A stretch of DNA of 64,000 bases from Nemophila menziesii (taxonomy: Eukaryota > Streptophyta > Magnoliopsida > Boraginales > Hydrophyllaceae), in contig JARWIR010000005.1 in the NCBI GenBank assembly GCA_029959085.1, positions 2,296,501 through 2,360,500 on the forward strand. Direction: 5' to 3'. How positions within the stretch are numbered: position 1 is the first letter of the stretch; the number at the start of each line of letters is the position of its first letter. Made by a program: the position numbers and the translations under genes. Positions 1 to 10,435 of the stretch are shown piece by piece. Below the pieces are notes generated by a model that ran no database searches, had not been told where the DNA came from, and saw only the letters and a program-made list of their open reading frames with translations.

Positions 1-404
1 TAAAATTGAAAAAATCAAGTTATTAAGTTACGATTAATGTAAAATAAATTAATTAGTTAAGAAATAATTTTAATGACATAAAATAAATATATTTACTAAT
101 TAATATTTATTATATTTTTGAAAAAGTTATACAAAATACTTGATAAAAAAATTTAATAATATACTGAAAAAATTAACAAAAATTTAAAGATTGATTTACG
201 CTACCAATTAAAGATCACTATTCTTGAAAATGTGTATTTTGCTACAATATTGATGTAAGCATATATATATGTGTATTTTGAGACAATATTGAAAAAATAG
301 AGACGGGTTTTTTGCATTAGTACTACAGGGGGTTATGGTGCAATTTTTTAAACAACAGGGAGCGAGCACTTATTGTAATTTGATGAGTAGTGAAATTGCA
401 CTAT

Positions 405-700
405 AGGCCGCTATATTATGCAAAATGACTTATATTATTAAATTAGTTGCACAGGTCCCTTATTATGCAAAGTTTGCACTAGGTCCCCTATATTATGCAA
501 AACTGCTTATATTACTGGATATACACTATGGGTCCCTATATTATGCAAAAATTGAAGAGTAGGTCCCTATAGTATGCAAAAAATGCATGATAGGTCCCTA
601 TATTGTGCAATATTACATGACAGACCGGATATTGTGCAAAATTACATGACATGTCTTTATATTATGCAAAAATTGCACGATCGGTCCCTACATTATTTAA
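405..700. repeat. Degenerate ~30-bp tandem repeat
   Basis: About eight imperfect copies of a unit close to GGTCCCTATATTATGCAAAA plus about ten variable bases lie head to tail. Reverse-complement copies end the window (63910-64000). Isolated related motifs lie in the leader of the KH pseudogene (about 62398-62432) and in an intron of the hnRNP-like gene (about 54640-54790). No protein is encoded. It may be the edge of a mobile repeat. Confidence 0.7.
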
Positions 701-986
701 AAGGTCTTTTTGACTTAGGGGGGTTATTTAGTATTTTAACAAAGTAACATACCCCATGTCAATGAGCTGATGAATGCTTCGAGAAATTCATCTCTTAATG
801 GTACATTAGAATAGCTTCCATCTTCAACTCTTTTTCCAAGAAAAGTGTCACTTAAAATTGCCTAAAATCACATAATAACACGAGATTAATTTTAACACAC
901 AAAAGTCATTAAAGAGAAGTATAATTGACACGATACCTCTTCACACGCTTTCATCTACAACAGAGTGTTGTTCTTGTTGAATGATC
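600..986 (-). repeat. Left copy of an inverted segmental duplication
   Basis: Read on the minus strand, this stretch matches 63592-64000 on the plus strand over the end of one pseudo-exon, an intron, a second pseudo-exon, its following intron start and the first ~30-bp repeats. Homology begins abruptly at a shared GATCATTCAACAA and runs to the window end on the right. Differences are scattered substitutions and small indels, so the duplication is not recent. Confidence 0.85.
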
Positions 987-1150
987 CTAATGAACTCTTT
1001 GAATTGAGGTCTTCTTCTCTTGCTCACAATAAAAGTTTGTGCTAAATAGCTTAAACAGAAGAACAACTCAGTTTTATCAACGGGATATGCAGGAGAGTGA
1101 ATTATAGAGAATAAATCATGCAATAAACACAAATTACCAAATTTCAGATA
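753..1150 (-). pseudogene. Two-exon fragment of an unrecognised gene
   Basis: On the minus strand an open stretch (1132 down to about 937) reads through residues such as YPVDKTELFFCLSYLAQTF and ends with a TGA just before a GTATCG donor. An intron follows, with an acceptor in TTTTAG, then a second exon (861-753) containing FLGKRVEDGSYSNVPLRDEF and ending at a GTATG donor. Further upstream a piece reading DLTVHFQSDVRGFKDI appears in another frame, so there is also a frameshift. The predicted protein looks helical and cytosolic, but I do not recognise the family. The same TGA is present in the inverted copy at 63.6 kb, so the stop probably predates the duplication. Confidence 0.55.
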
Positions 1151-1587
1151 TCTTTAAAGCCCCGAACATCTGACTGGAAGTGAACAGTAAGATCTACATC
1201 TTTTCAGGCAAAGACACTAGAGAAACGGAGCAACTCAAAGAGAGGTGGAGAACTTTTTCTTTTTGGAAACCAAATTTAAGAGAACCTCTCTGGGATGAAC
1301 ACGCAACCGCATATATATATTTAGATAAATTCTTTTAGACAAATGGGATTAAGAAAGATTTGAGATCGGAATATATGAAAGATATGGTTAAGAGAGAGAG
1401 GTTTATGGTTGTTGTGATTTTTGTTGCAATTATTTTTTTAAAATATGTTACAAATAAATAAAACTCAACTATATATTGTGACAGAGAATTATTTGAAGGA
1501 AACTTCAACGAAGTTTCCATATTCTTTTTCTCTTTCCATATAATTTTGTTACATTTTCAAATAAATGGAAGGAAGTTGTCTTATAGC
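1151..1587. other. AT-rich spacer, no gene seen
   Basis: Apart from the frameshifted upstream piece of the neighbouring pseudogene near 1150-1260, this stretch holds only AT-rich sequence with short open frames of low-complexity composition. Confidence 0.5.
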
Positions 1588-2182
1588 TAGGGATGTCAAT
1601 GAGGCGCGGGTTTGCGGGTACCCGTCCCACCTCACTTTAAACGGGGCGGGTTTTAAGGTAATAAATGGGGCTTGGGGCGGGTTGTGGGGATAGATTTTCA
1701 AAACCCGCACGAGACGGGGCGGGTTGTGGGGATAAGTATTCCCCATCCCGCAAACCCTCCCCGCATGTATATAATGTATAATTAATATATTTCATTTATA
1801 ATGTATATTTTAATTTCAATAATTATTCAAATCAAAGTTTGTGTGCGTCTATTACAACACACAAAGTTTAAATTGTTCAAATTAAAGTGCAACTCCAAGG
1901 GCAGAATTTGTTTAAAAATCAAAATACAAATGCAAATTCTGAAGAATGGAAAATTTGAGAGTTCAAAAATAATAAAATTTGTAGTAATAAAAAAATTTTG
2001 AACAATCAATTTGAAACCCGCGGGTAGAGCCCAAACCCCGCGGGGAATAAATGAATGGGGCCGGGCGGGGTGTGGGGAAGAACAACGCGGGGGCGTGGCG
2101 GGGCGTGGGGCTTCTATTTTTTTGTGGGACGGGGTGCGGGGATAGGTAAACCCGCCCCAAACCCGCCCCATTGACATCCCTA
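1588..2182. mobile_element. hAT-type MITE with GC-rich ends
   Basis: The element starts TAGGGATGTCAATG and ends with the inverted complement CATTGACATCCCTA. It is flanked by a perfect 8-bp target duplication, CTTATAGC, at 1580-1587 and 2183-2190. The terminal 130-170 bp are rich in GGGGCGGGTTT-type repeats in inverted orientation, around an AT-rich centre without coding capacity. An 8-bp TSD with a T-A-G start is typical of non-autonomous hAT elements. It inserted next to the stop codon of the PP2C pseudogene. Confidence 0.9.
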
Positions 2183-2189
2183 CTTATAG

Positions 2190-2316
2190 CTATACATTTT
2201 TTCTTAAATCAATTACTACAACACTAACATTATTTATACTATTCCTAGCCAAAGCCAACTTAGTTAAAAGAAGAACAAGCCTTGTCTGAACATTCCCCAG
2301 TTGTTGCACTCACAGC
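2190..2316 (-). pseudogene. PP2C pseudogene, C-terminal part
   Basis: On the minus strand the sequence reads ECSDKACSSS, then after a one-base frame change TKLALARNSINNVSVVVIDL followed by a TAG stop at 2192-2190. This is the ending of plant clade A protein phosphatases 2C (ABI1/HAB1/AHG3 group), Mg/Mn-dependent Ser/Thr phosphatases that restrain SnRK2 kinases in abscisic acid signalling. The rest of the gene lies 6.2 kb away at 8557-8992 because a hAT element (2317-8556) inserted in this exon. The hAT target duplication CTCACAGC (2309-2316 and 8557-8564) joins the two halves exactly. The frameshift and lost motifs show that it is dead. Confidence 0.85.
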
Positions 2317-2864
2317 TAGGGCTGAGCAAATCCGAACCAAAAAACCAATGTGAACCAAAAAACCGGAAAAAAACGAACCAAAAAAACCAAAAACCGAAAA
2401 ACCTATTGGTACGGTTTTTAAATTTCAAAAATCCGAAAAATTTTGTTTGGTTCGGTTTAGTACGCAAAAACGAACCGAAAAACCAAATAAACCGAACCAT
2501 AAGAACCCGAATCGAAAACCGTAACTATTATGAATTTAAACCCACGAATCGTCGTGTTATTTATGGGTTTTTTTTTTTAATTTTAATCTTGTCAAAAAAT
2601 GATTTAACGTGTTTAAAAGAAATTCAATGTTCTGTATCTCTGTTTCAATTTAGATTTGAATTACAAAAAGCAGATAAAAAATATAGGTTTCAATATTCAG
2701 CTTATTTTATTTTATTTTTTGCTGGGCAAGTAGCAAATTTTCTATTTAATCAAACATGTCAAAGTACATATGGTCCTCTTGGGCCATTACAAAGTAGACC
2801 TATCAGCTATTACAATATGGGCCTACACAACTAATAACCAACTTAAAGTAAATTTTTAACTTAT

Positions 2865-2877
2865 GGGCTGATAGCCC
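2865..2877 (-). other. LINE 3' stem-loop
   Basis: GGGCTGATAGCCC on the plus strand (GGGCTATCAGCCC in the LINE RNA sense) forms a 5-bp stem with a 3-nt loop, followed in the sense strand by ATAAGTTAAAAA. Position and form match the 3' hairpins of the other LINE tails in this window. In several plant L1 lineages such a hairpin is thought to be recognised by the reverse transcriptase. Confidence 0.5.
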
Positions 2878-2954
2878 AAAACATAATAAGACAAACTAAT
2901 ACAACTTAGTCAGTATCTAAGAAGTCAAAGTAGAATATGTACTTTATCTTTCTC

Positions 2955-5900
2955 TCACCGACACCACTTCATCTTCACCGAATCTATCTTCTCCATATCT
3001 TTCTCTCTCTGATACCTTGCTAGGTTTTCTCGGAAGGCTGTTGATATATCATCAAATATTCTATCCTCAGCCTTAAACTCCTTCTTGAAAAATCTATTAT
3101 TGCGTTCAATCCAGATTGTATACACAACAACCGATAGTAAAACCTTCAAGATGTTGTCAGAGATTGAAGATCCACTATGATTATCGGTGTACCAATCTAT
3201 CAGACGAGACCAGTCATATATCTTCGTATGGATCTCATGCTTGTTTAAGCATTTATCCCAAATACGTTGTGTAAACGAACAGTCCCAGAACAGGTGATCT
3301 CTATCCTCACTTTTACTACCACAAAATTCACAAATAGGGTTAGAGATAATACCCCATGATAGCAGCCTCTGTTTTGTAGGTAATCGATCTATATGAGTAA
3401 GCCAGAGTGTGAATTTGTAGCGAAGTTGACTTTTAGACTTCCAAATGACTTTGAACCATTCGTTATTCATCTTTTTCTCTCAGATTTGTTCGTAAGTCTC
3501 CCGGAAGGTAAATTTCCCTTTTTTGTAAATTTCCATTGAATTTTATCTTCTTGAGAGCTATTACAACATAAATCTCTAGTAATTTGCTCCATGAACTTGA
3601 ACCTTGCAGGCCATTTCCACTTGTTATGATTTATAAATTCTGATAGTTTACTATTTGTAAAATAACCTGAAGCAAGGTTACTTCTTTGTATGTCATTTAA
3701 TCTCTGATTATTTGGTAACCAGTAGTCCCACCATAAAGAGATGTTCTTACCATTACCAACATTATATTCAATGAATCTCTTAGCTACTGATCTAAGTTTG
3801 AGAATTTTTCTCCAACCCCATGATGTATCCTGAGGTATTTCAACTTGCCAGAATGATTTATCTTTTAGTAGGTTTTGTTGCACCCAGTTAGACCATAGGG
3901 TGTTTCTGGGGAAGCAGCAATTCCATAAAAGTTTAAGTATAGCTGTTTGATTTTGATAAAAAGGATCTTTAATTCCTAATCCACCTTCATTGATGGGTAA
4001 GCAAATTGTACTCCAGGCTACTTTAACTCCATCTCTTGATTCACTTGTCCCTTTCCATAGAAAAGAGGTAATCTTACTTTGTATTTCTTTTAAAATCTTC
4101 TTTGGTATAGCAAATACACTAAACCAGTAAGAAGATATATTACTCAGTACCATCTTTATTAATTGTAATCTCCCAGCAAAACACAGGTGTTTAGAGCTCC
4201 AGTGATCTATCTGAGAAATCATTCTCTTTGTGAGGGGCTTACAGTCCTCTATACTCAATCTTCCAGATATAAGAGGGACACCTAGATACTTCATGGGCAA
4301 ATTACCTTCAGGTATATGTAGTATATTCCATATATCTTTATTTTGTGAGCTTGTACATCCTCCATAAAATATATTGCTCTTACTGTCACTTATCTGCAGG
4401 CCAGATAATCTATGAAAAAGCTCCAGTCCCTGTTTAATTAAGATAGCAGATTCAATATTTGGCTTAAAGAAAACCATGAGATCATCGGCAAACATAAGGT
4501 TGTTTAAACTCATGTTTTTACACCTCGGATGCCATTGGAACTCCCTCTTCTCTCCTATTCTCTTCATAATTTGTGTAAGAACTTCCATACAAATCACAAA
4601 GAGGTAAGGGGATATAGGGTCCCCCTGCCTCAGCCCTCTAGCTCCCTTAAAGAATCCTTTAGGGGATCCATTGATTAAAATACTGTATGATGTTGTTGTG
4701 AGGCACATAATTATCCATTTTATGAATTGCTCTGGGTAATCAAAAGCTATTAATGTTTTGATTACAAAGTCCCAATCTAAAGAATCATAAGCCTTCATAA
4801 GATCTAGCTTTAAAGTACATCTTCCTGAAATATATGTTCTTGAATAGCCCCTCACCAGTTCTTGAGCAATTAATATGTTTTCCCCAATGTGTCTGTCTTG
4901 CACAAAAGCTGACTGATTACTTGAGATAAGATCTGGTAATGTAATTTTCAGCCTATTAGCTAAAAATTTTGAGATACATTTATAGATAACATTACAGCAG
5001 GCTATTGGCCTGTAGCTCTTTACTGAAACTGGATTCTGAGTTTTAGGAATAAGAGTTATAGCAGCTGAGTTCATTTCTTTTAATAAAGTACTATCTTTCA
5101 TAGTACTCATGAATGCTTTACAAACATTTGTCCCTGTAATGTCCCATGTTTTTTTTAAAGAATGCTGATGTGTAACCATCAGGTCCAGGACTCTTTGAAC
5201 TGTCAATAGAAAATAAAGCTTTTTTTATTTCAGCTTCAGTGACAGGTTGGCTCAGGTAACTTTTATACTCCTCCTTTATACTTTTATTACATATTCTCTT
5301 TATTTCAGTTGGCTCAAAATTCTCTTGATTGTTTCTTTGTGATCCCAACAGGTCTGTATAATACTTAACAAATTCAGAGGTAATTTCTATCTCATCAGTT
5401 GTGTTTGTACCATCCTCTTTGGTAATATTTGTAATACTATTCTGAGCTTTCCTCCCATTAACCCATTTCATGAAGTAGGGTGTATTTAACTCACCATCAG
5501 TGATCCATATAGCCCTAGATTTTTGCCTTACAATTGACTCCTCTTTTATTTTCTCCATATGTATTTCATCAAGGAGAGAATTCTCCTCTTTAAGAATATC
5601 ACTGGATTTATCACCTTGTAGCCTTATATTTTGAATATCAGCTAGTTTAGAACTCAAATGATCAATATTATTTGATATATTCTTGAAGTATTGATTATTA
5701 AATTCCTTAAGTTTCTTCTTCAGGTACTTCAATTTTCTGGAGAGAATATACATTGGAGTACCACTGAACTGTACCTTCCATGCCTCTTCAACTAATGGTC
5801 TGAACTTATCATGTTCAGTCCATATGTTATAAAATTTAAAAGGTACAAGGCCTTTATTTTTGTTCTGTATAATCTGTAAATGTTGGCTACAATGATCAGA

Positions 5901-6569
5901 TACCCCTGGAGGTTTGAGTACTAGAGAAGTTTGTGGGAAAACATTAATCCAGTGTGAATTGACTAAAGTCCTATCAATTCTACTGGATTTCATCTCACTG
6001 TCTGAAGCTCTATTTGTCCAAGTATACTTTGGACCATTATATTTCAAATCAGTAAGCTCTAGATCATTTATACACTGAATCATATCCTCTGACCCTTTAG
6101 ATAAAGATATACAATTGAGTCTCTCCTCAATTGAAGTAATTTCATTAAAATCCCCTTGGATTACCCAAGGGTTGTTATGTGTACTGATGTCCCACACCCT
6201 GAGTGTGATCCATAGGTGATGTCTAAGGTTTACATCATTATGAGCATACACAGGGGTATAATAAAATTCAGTATTGGTTGATATATGGACAACCTTGCAT
6301 AACATTGTCTGGTCTGTCATATCCATCACTGAAACACTTACTTTACTTGGGTCCCAGCAGGTCCATATTCTTCCTTTCAAGTCATGTTGGTAATTTGTTA
6401 CTAATTGCCACTTATTAAAAATAGAACTGATAACATTAAAAGACTTATGATGTTTAATTTTTGTCTCCAGGAAGCTAAAAATCCAAACATCTTTATTTAT
6501 AACTTGCTTCAAACAGTCCATCTGTTTAAGCTTTTTATTCATGCCCCTTACATTCCAATTAACAATCAT
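2955..6569 (-). pseudogene. LINE ORF2 pseudogene (endonuclease, RT, zinc finger)
   Basis: ORF2 starts at an ATG (6569-6567) overlapping the ORF1 stop by 11 nt in another frame (MIVNWNVRGMN). The endonuclease motifs NWNVRG, ETK, GDFNE, SRIDR and SDH are visible. A one-base change in a T-run near 5151-5160 shifts the frame within the linker before the reverse transcriptase (...SPGPDGYTSAFF). RT blocks include SYRPIACCN, AFVQDRHIGEN, LDLMKAYDSLDWDF, GLRQGDPISPYLF and the catalytic FADD. Another frameshift near 3510 and a TGA near 3482 precede the C-terminal zinc finger CEFCGSKSEDRDHLFWDC, which ends at 2955. In life it would nick DNA and copy its RNA by target-primed reverse transcription. Confidence 0.93.
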
Positions 6570-7815
6570 GAGAGGAGGAGGGGTCTGGAGGCTTTCTAGC
6601 AGCCACCACTTCATCCTTATTAACAAGCAAATCAATAACTTCAGTTATAGAATCATTGAGCACACTGAAACTATAGGCTGTTGATGTTTGGCCTTCATTT
6701 TTATCTGATGAGCTTTGATTTCTTGTAGCAACTGTTTTCCATTGTGCAGGTTGCCCACTTGTAACCTGATTATCTGGCACAACAAGTTTTTTTGGGACCC
6801 ATATCTCCTTGACATTCCTACAGGTTTTATCTGAGTGTCCCAGCATCTTACACTTTTGACATAACACTGGCTTCCAGGTATATTCCACCAACACTGTATC
6901 AATATTTCCTTCACACATATCAAGATCAAAATCCTCTATAAGTTCTTTGTTAAGATCCATTTCAACACAGACTCTTGCATAACTAAGTCTTGTGTGTGCC
7001 TTTGTAATTTCATCCATTTGAATAGGCCTTCCCAAGGCACTAGCAACCACACTAAAACCCTCCCTTGACCATAATTCTCCTGGTACTTTTCTAAGTTTGA
7101 CCCACACTGGTACTTTGTCTAATTTGAACTTCTCAAAGTGTGTGTTAGGTTTCCATTTCCTGAGTAGAAGAGGCCTATTGTTTACATGCCAGAGTTCACC
7201 TAAAACCTTTGAGCAGGCTTCCTCTGTTTCAAACTTGAAGGTATATAACCCCTGTTCTGAGGTACTTATGATTACTTTGCCAAATTCCTTCCATTGTGTG
7301 TTAACCATGTTTCTAACCATATGAAAAGGCTGTGGTCTTTCAAGGAATTGCCATACAACACAATTGACCCATGCTTTACACCCATCATCTTTGATTTTCT
7401 GTGATGGTGTAACCCTAATTCTACCATTTATCTTTTCGGGTTCAACATAGTCTAGCTTTACAGTTTCATTAATAGACCCATCAAACATAGAACTCCAAGA
7501 CTTAGCTGGCGAAACCCATTGAGGATTTGCCCTAGTCTCTGGTGTTTTTGTAAGATCCATATCAACTGGAGGATGATGAAACTTTTCTGACTCTGAATTT
7601 GACTCTTAAACTGACACAGAAGCTATAGTTTTACCTATAGCTGAAGGGAGAGGAGGAAATTCAACCCTAGATTCACTTTGAATAACTTGTTTTGGCATAG
7701 ATCTGTTGATAGGAGTGACAGATTTAGCACTTACTTCAGGTACACTCTGTTTATTTTTAGCATTTGAATTCATACCAACTGGGCTTTGATGAATCCCAGA
7801 TCTGGTACTAACCAT
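6559..7815 (-). pseudogene. LINE ORF1 pseudogene (DUF4283, CCHC)
   Basis: The frame runs from an ATG at 7815 (MVSTRSG) to a stop at 6559, broken by an in-frame TAA at 7608-7606. The downstream part could restart at MDLTKTPETR (7560). It has the plant LINE ORF1 layout: a DUF4283-like region (CVVWQFLERPQPF, ... VWVKLRKVPGELWSREGFSV) followed by a retroviral-type knuckle CQKCKMLGHSDKTC (C-X2-C-X4-H-X4-C). ORF1 proteins bind the element RNA in the ribonucleoprotein. The only clear lesion is the stop near the N terminus. Confidence 0.88.
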
Positions 7816-8556
7816 TTGCTTTTGTTATTTCAGATCTATTTGTTGCACCTTTGTTGCTCTTCCCCTTGGCATGGATCTAGCTACTCAGGAGGATATAGCT
7901 AGAGATTAGGGTGAGAAAGAGGAGAAAAGAAGAAACGGAAGAAGAAGACCAAAAAAACAGAGTATTATTAGAAGATGATAGCAAAAAGTAGGAAAAAAAC
8001 GATGTATTTAGCTATAATTGACTCTAAATGTAATGTTATGACTTGACTAGGTACACGTTAGCAAAGGCTAACGTGCACTTAAGTAAAACGAACTTTGGGA
8101 GAGCTTTTGCTACAAGTTATCTTTTAACAACTACATGAAATAAATAAGAGCTACCAAATTAGATTTGAACAAAAAATAAGCTGTGGTGAAAAAATGGTTT
8201 TCAAGGTTCCTGCAGCTTTGTTACAAGTTATCTTTTAACTAATACAGAATAACTAATACAAAAGTACATAAGGAAATATCAATTTATAAAAATCTACTAA
8301 GAACGAAAGCAATTAATATCTCTTTTTTTTCAAAAACATAAAATTTCAGCCTTCACTTTTTCTTTAAAAATCACAGCCTAAAATAAAGTCATAAACCGAA
8401 TCTCGTCCAGAACCAAGTAAAACCGAACCAAAAACCGAAGAACCGAACCGTCAATGAACCGTTCGGTTTGGTTTTTAGATTACAAAAAACCGAGTCATCC
8501 GGTTCGGTTCCGGTTTTAACAAAAAACCGAGACGAACCGAACCATGCTCACCCCTA

Positions 8557-8992
8557 CTCACAGCAACATCTAATGAGCTTGATGGTGAAGTATGAGATTT
8601 CCATGAATACGGGATGTATCGTTAGATAACATATCCCATCAAGCACGCATCTTCTGAACTCCGCTCTGCGACCGTCACTTCCGGGTCGGATATCACATAT
8701 GGCTTTAATAATTATCTCGGATGGCTCGATACATTGCTGAAACTCCAACAACTCTCACCATATTTTGTTCTATCGGGCTTCATATTATAATTCAAAATTA
8801 GAGGACAGACATTAAAAAATGGAAATAAAAATTAAATACTCACTGTCTGATCGGAAGAAAGATGAATGTCCACGCCTAACGAGACAGGACAACACAATCT
8901 TCTCAGGTGTCACTACAAGAATAAAGTGCTTCTTTGTTCATATTTTGGAAGCTTCGCGCCATCAATTTCTTCACCAGAAGCCTTATCGCCAC
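8557..8992 (-). pseudogene. PP2C pseudogene, two upstream exons
   Basis: On the minus strand an exon (8992-8844) contains VVTPEKIVLS and, after a small deletion, GVDIHLSSDQT. It is followed by a GTGAGT donor and an intron to an acceptor near 8778. The next exon (8777-8557) reads PDRTK, then GVSAMYRAIRDNY and, one frame on, YVISDPEVTVAERSSEDACL. These match clade A PP2C blocks SSDHKPDRPDE, GVLAMSRAIGDNY and the EPEVTV...EDECL region. The LASDGLWDV motif expected next, whose Asp binds metal, is missing, replaced by a stop-containing stretch before KSHTSPSSSLDVAV. The exon continues across the hAT insertion at 2316-2190. I saw no first exon upstream. Confidence 0.82.
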
Positions 8993-9193
8993 CTAGAAAA
9001 TATTTACAAAAAAGTAATCAGTTGAAAGCTACAAAAACTGATGGTGGTGGAGCGGGTTTCAGGGGGTGGGTTTGGTGATGACGTTGGTGGTGGCGGCTCG
9101 ACATGGTGATGACGGTGGTGGTGGGTGGAGGTGATGAAGGTGTTAATGGTAATGGGGGTGATGAAGGTGGAGGTGGGTGTGGGTGTTTCGTCG

Positions 9194-9232
<39 letters not shown>

Positions 9233-9568
9233 AGAGTGAATATGGATGGGGTGGGGGTTTCGGTTATCTAATGGAGCTTTAGATTGGCTTTTGGCTTCTT
9301 CAATGTGGGATAAAGGTGAGGGTATTTTTGCCATTTCCTTTCATTAGTTAGACCTTCTAACTAGTAGTTGGGATGCAGGATTTAAAACACAAAGTGAAGG
9401 GGTCTTTGGGCCTTATAAAATAAAGACCCCAATAGATACATATGAATAGACGTGGCTACCTTTCCTATTTTGTACATTTCCTCTTAGAGACTACGCTTTC
9501 ATTTCATATTAAAGGGGTTACCACATTTATTGTTTTTTCCCCCTCATTATAAGACATATATAATAAGA
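8993..9568. repeat. GGTGAT-rich and GA microsatellite stretch
   Basis: Positions about 9045-9180 are an imperfect GGTGAT/GGTGGT hexamer-type repeat and 9199-9231 is an uninterrupted GA run. The remainder to 9568 is AT-rich sequence with no coding signal. The GA run next to a purine-rich tract resembles a 5' leader, but no gene follows. Confidence 0.6.
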
Positions 9569-9899
9569 TTTTTTTTGCATACATGAGAGGCTTAAAAGCC
9601 ATTAAGAACTGGAAAATACAAATAGAACATTCTTATTGAAACACTAGACAACTCTAGCAGTTGCACGTTCGCTCCTATCACTTGTTATTATGTTCCAAAG
9701 TAAATATGGGGGGTTCATTGAAGACCACTGGATAAGATTGCATTCTAGCTCCCTCCTTTTCTAATTTATCCGCGCACTGGTTCGCTTCCCTATAGCTATG
9801 ATTAAATTCCAGGGACTGAAAACTTTTCAATAGAACACGACATTCATCTATGGTTGAAACATGGCAACTACCTAGGCTCCCACCGCCCTTCACTAGCGC
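9569..9899 (-). mobile_element. 5'-truncated LINE with RNase H tail
   Basis: The insertion is flanked by a 9-bp duplication ATAATAAGA (9560-9568 and 9900-9908) and carries a poly-A tail on the minus strand (T-run 9569-9576). The minus-strand frame 9893-9678 contains GGGSLGSCHVS and YREANQCADKL, the last block of a plant LINE RNase H (RVT_3) domain. The 3' end has a stem-loop GGCTTTTAAGCC followed by TCTCATGTATGC and the tail. It is closely related to the insertion at 25467-25786, and both are truncated within about 13 nt of the same point. Confidence 0.82.
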
Positions 9900-10199
9900 A
9901 TAATAAGAAATTTTACTCTACCTTAATTCATATCTTGAGAGTTAGAGAAAAAATCTTGAGGGTAAGATTATTACTTTCCCCTAATTTATGTCTTCTTCAC
10001 AATTCTGATAATAAGAAGAATTTTTCTCTCCTTTCGTGAGAAATTTAAATGAGTGGAAAAAATAGAAAAGAAATAATATATTACTAATATTTGACATAAA
10101 GGCTAGGAAATAAAAAAGATGTAAAAAATACATTGTAAATGATGTTGATGTCTAATACAATAGAATGAGACTATATATATATAGGGAATAATTTTGTGA

Positions 10200-10340
10200 A
10201 CTAGGTGTCGGTTTTTAAAGATGTCGGTACTAAACCGAACGGTTATTATCGGTTCAATTTTGTCGGTGTTCGCTTCTCTATATGTTCGGTTCGGTATTTT
10301 CTTGGTTTTGTACGTGTTTAATTCGATAGTTGGATAGATT
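10200..10340. mobile_element. CGGTT-rich hAT-like remnant
   Basis: Several CCGAACGGTT, CGGTTCAAT and TTCGGTTCGGT motifs of the kind that fill the ends of the hAT element at 2317-8556 are clustered here. No matching terminal inverted repeat or duplication was found, so boundaries and identity are tentative. Confidence 0.4.
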
Positions 10341-10400
10341 TTAAGGGCGTTTACATAAGACATTTTATCTTTTAACATATCTATATGAAGTGTTTGATTT

Positions 10401-10435
10401 AAAACGGTCTAAGAACCTCCCTTGTAATAAAAAAA
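10401..10435 (+). mobile_element. 35-bp LINE 3'-tail insertion
   Basis: A perfect 16-bp duplication, ATGAAGTGTTTGATTT, at 10385-10400 and 10436-10451 brackets a 35-bp insert made of AAAACGGTCTAAGAACC, then TCCCTTGTAATA and a short A-run. The insert matches the last bases of the LINE ending at 35691 (ACCGGTCTTCGGACCTCCC, TTGTATTA). It is therefore an extremely 5'-truncated LINE copy holding little more than the 3' stem-loop and tail. Confidence 0.85.

Larger units (their letters stand above)
2851..8077 (-). mobile_element. Degenerate L1-type LINE without RNase H
   Basis: A near full-length non-LTR retrotransposon lies on the minus strand inside the hAT element. It has an ORF1 with a DUF4283 region and CCHC knuckle, then an ORF2 with AP-endonuclease, reverse transcriptase and a zf-RVT-type zinc finger. 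Its 3' end (low coordinates) has a stem-loop at 2865-2877 and a short A-rich tail. ACTTAAAGTAAA (2841-2852) and ACTTAAGTAAA (8078-8088) may be an eroded target duplication, so the outer boundaries are approximate. Several frameshifts and stops make it inactive. Unlike the LINE at 28.4 kb it has no RNase H domain, so it is a different lineage. Confidence 0.88.
2317..8556. mobile_element. hAT element split by a LINE
   Basis: The left end TAGGGCTGAGCA (2317) and right end TGCTCACCCCTA (8556) are inverted repeats with one mismatch. They are flanked by a perfect 8-bp duplication CTCACAGC at 2309-2316 and 8557-8564. Subterminal regions (2325-2520 and 8395-8550) are packed with GAACCGAAC/GGTTCGGTT motifs in inverted arrangement. 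Without the LINE nested at about 2851-8077 the element would be about 1 kb and non-coding, so it is a non-autonomous hAT. Similar motif-rich remnants lie near 10.2 and 10.8 kb. Confidence 0.88.

Noticed and set aside
2301..2834. 177-residue open frame rich in Asn, Lys and Pro
   Set aside because: It is the CGGTT/GAACC motif array of the hAT element read as protein; it shows no domain and runs through the element terminus.
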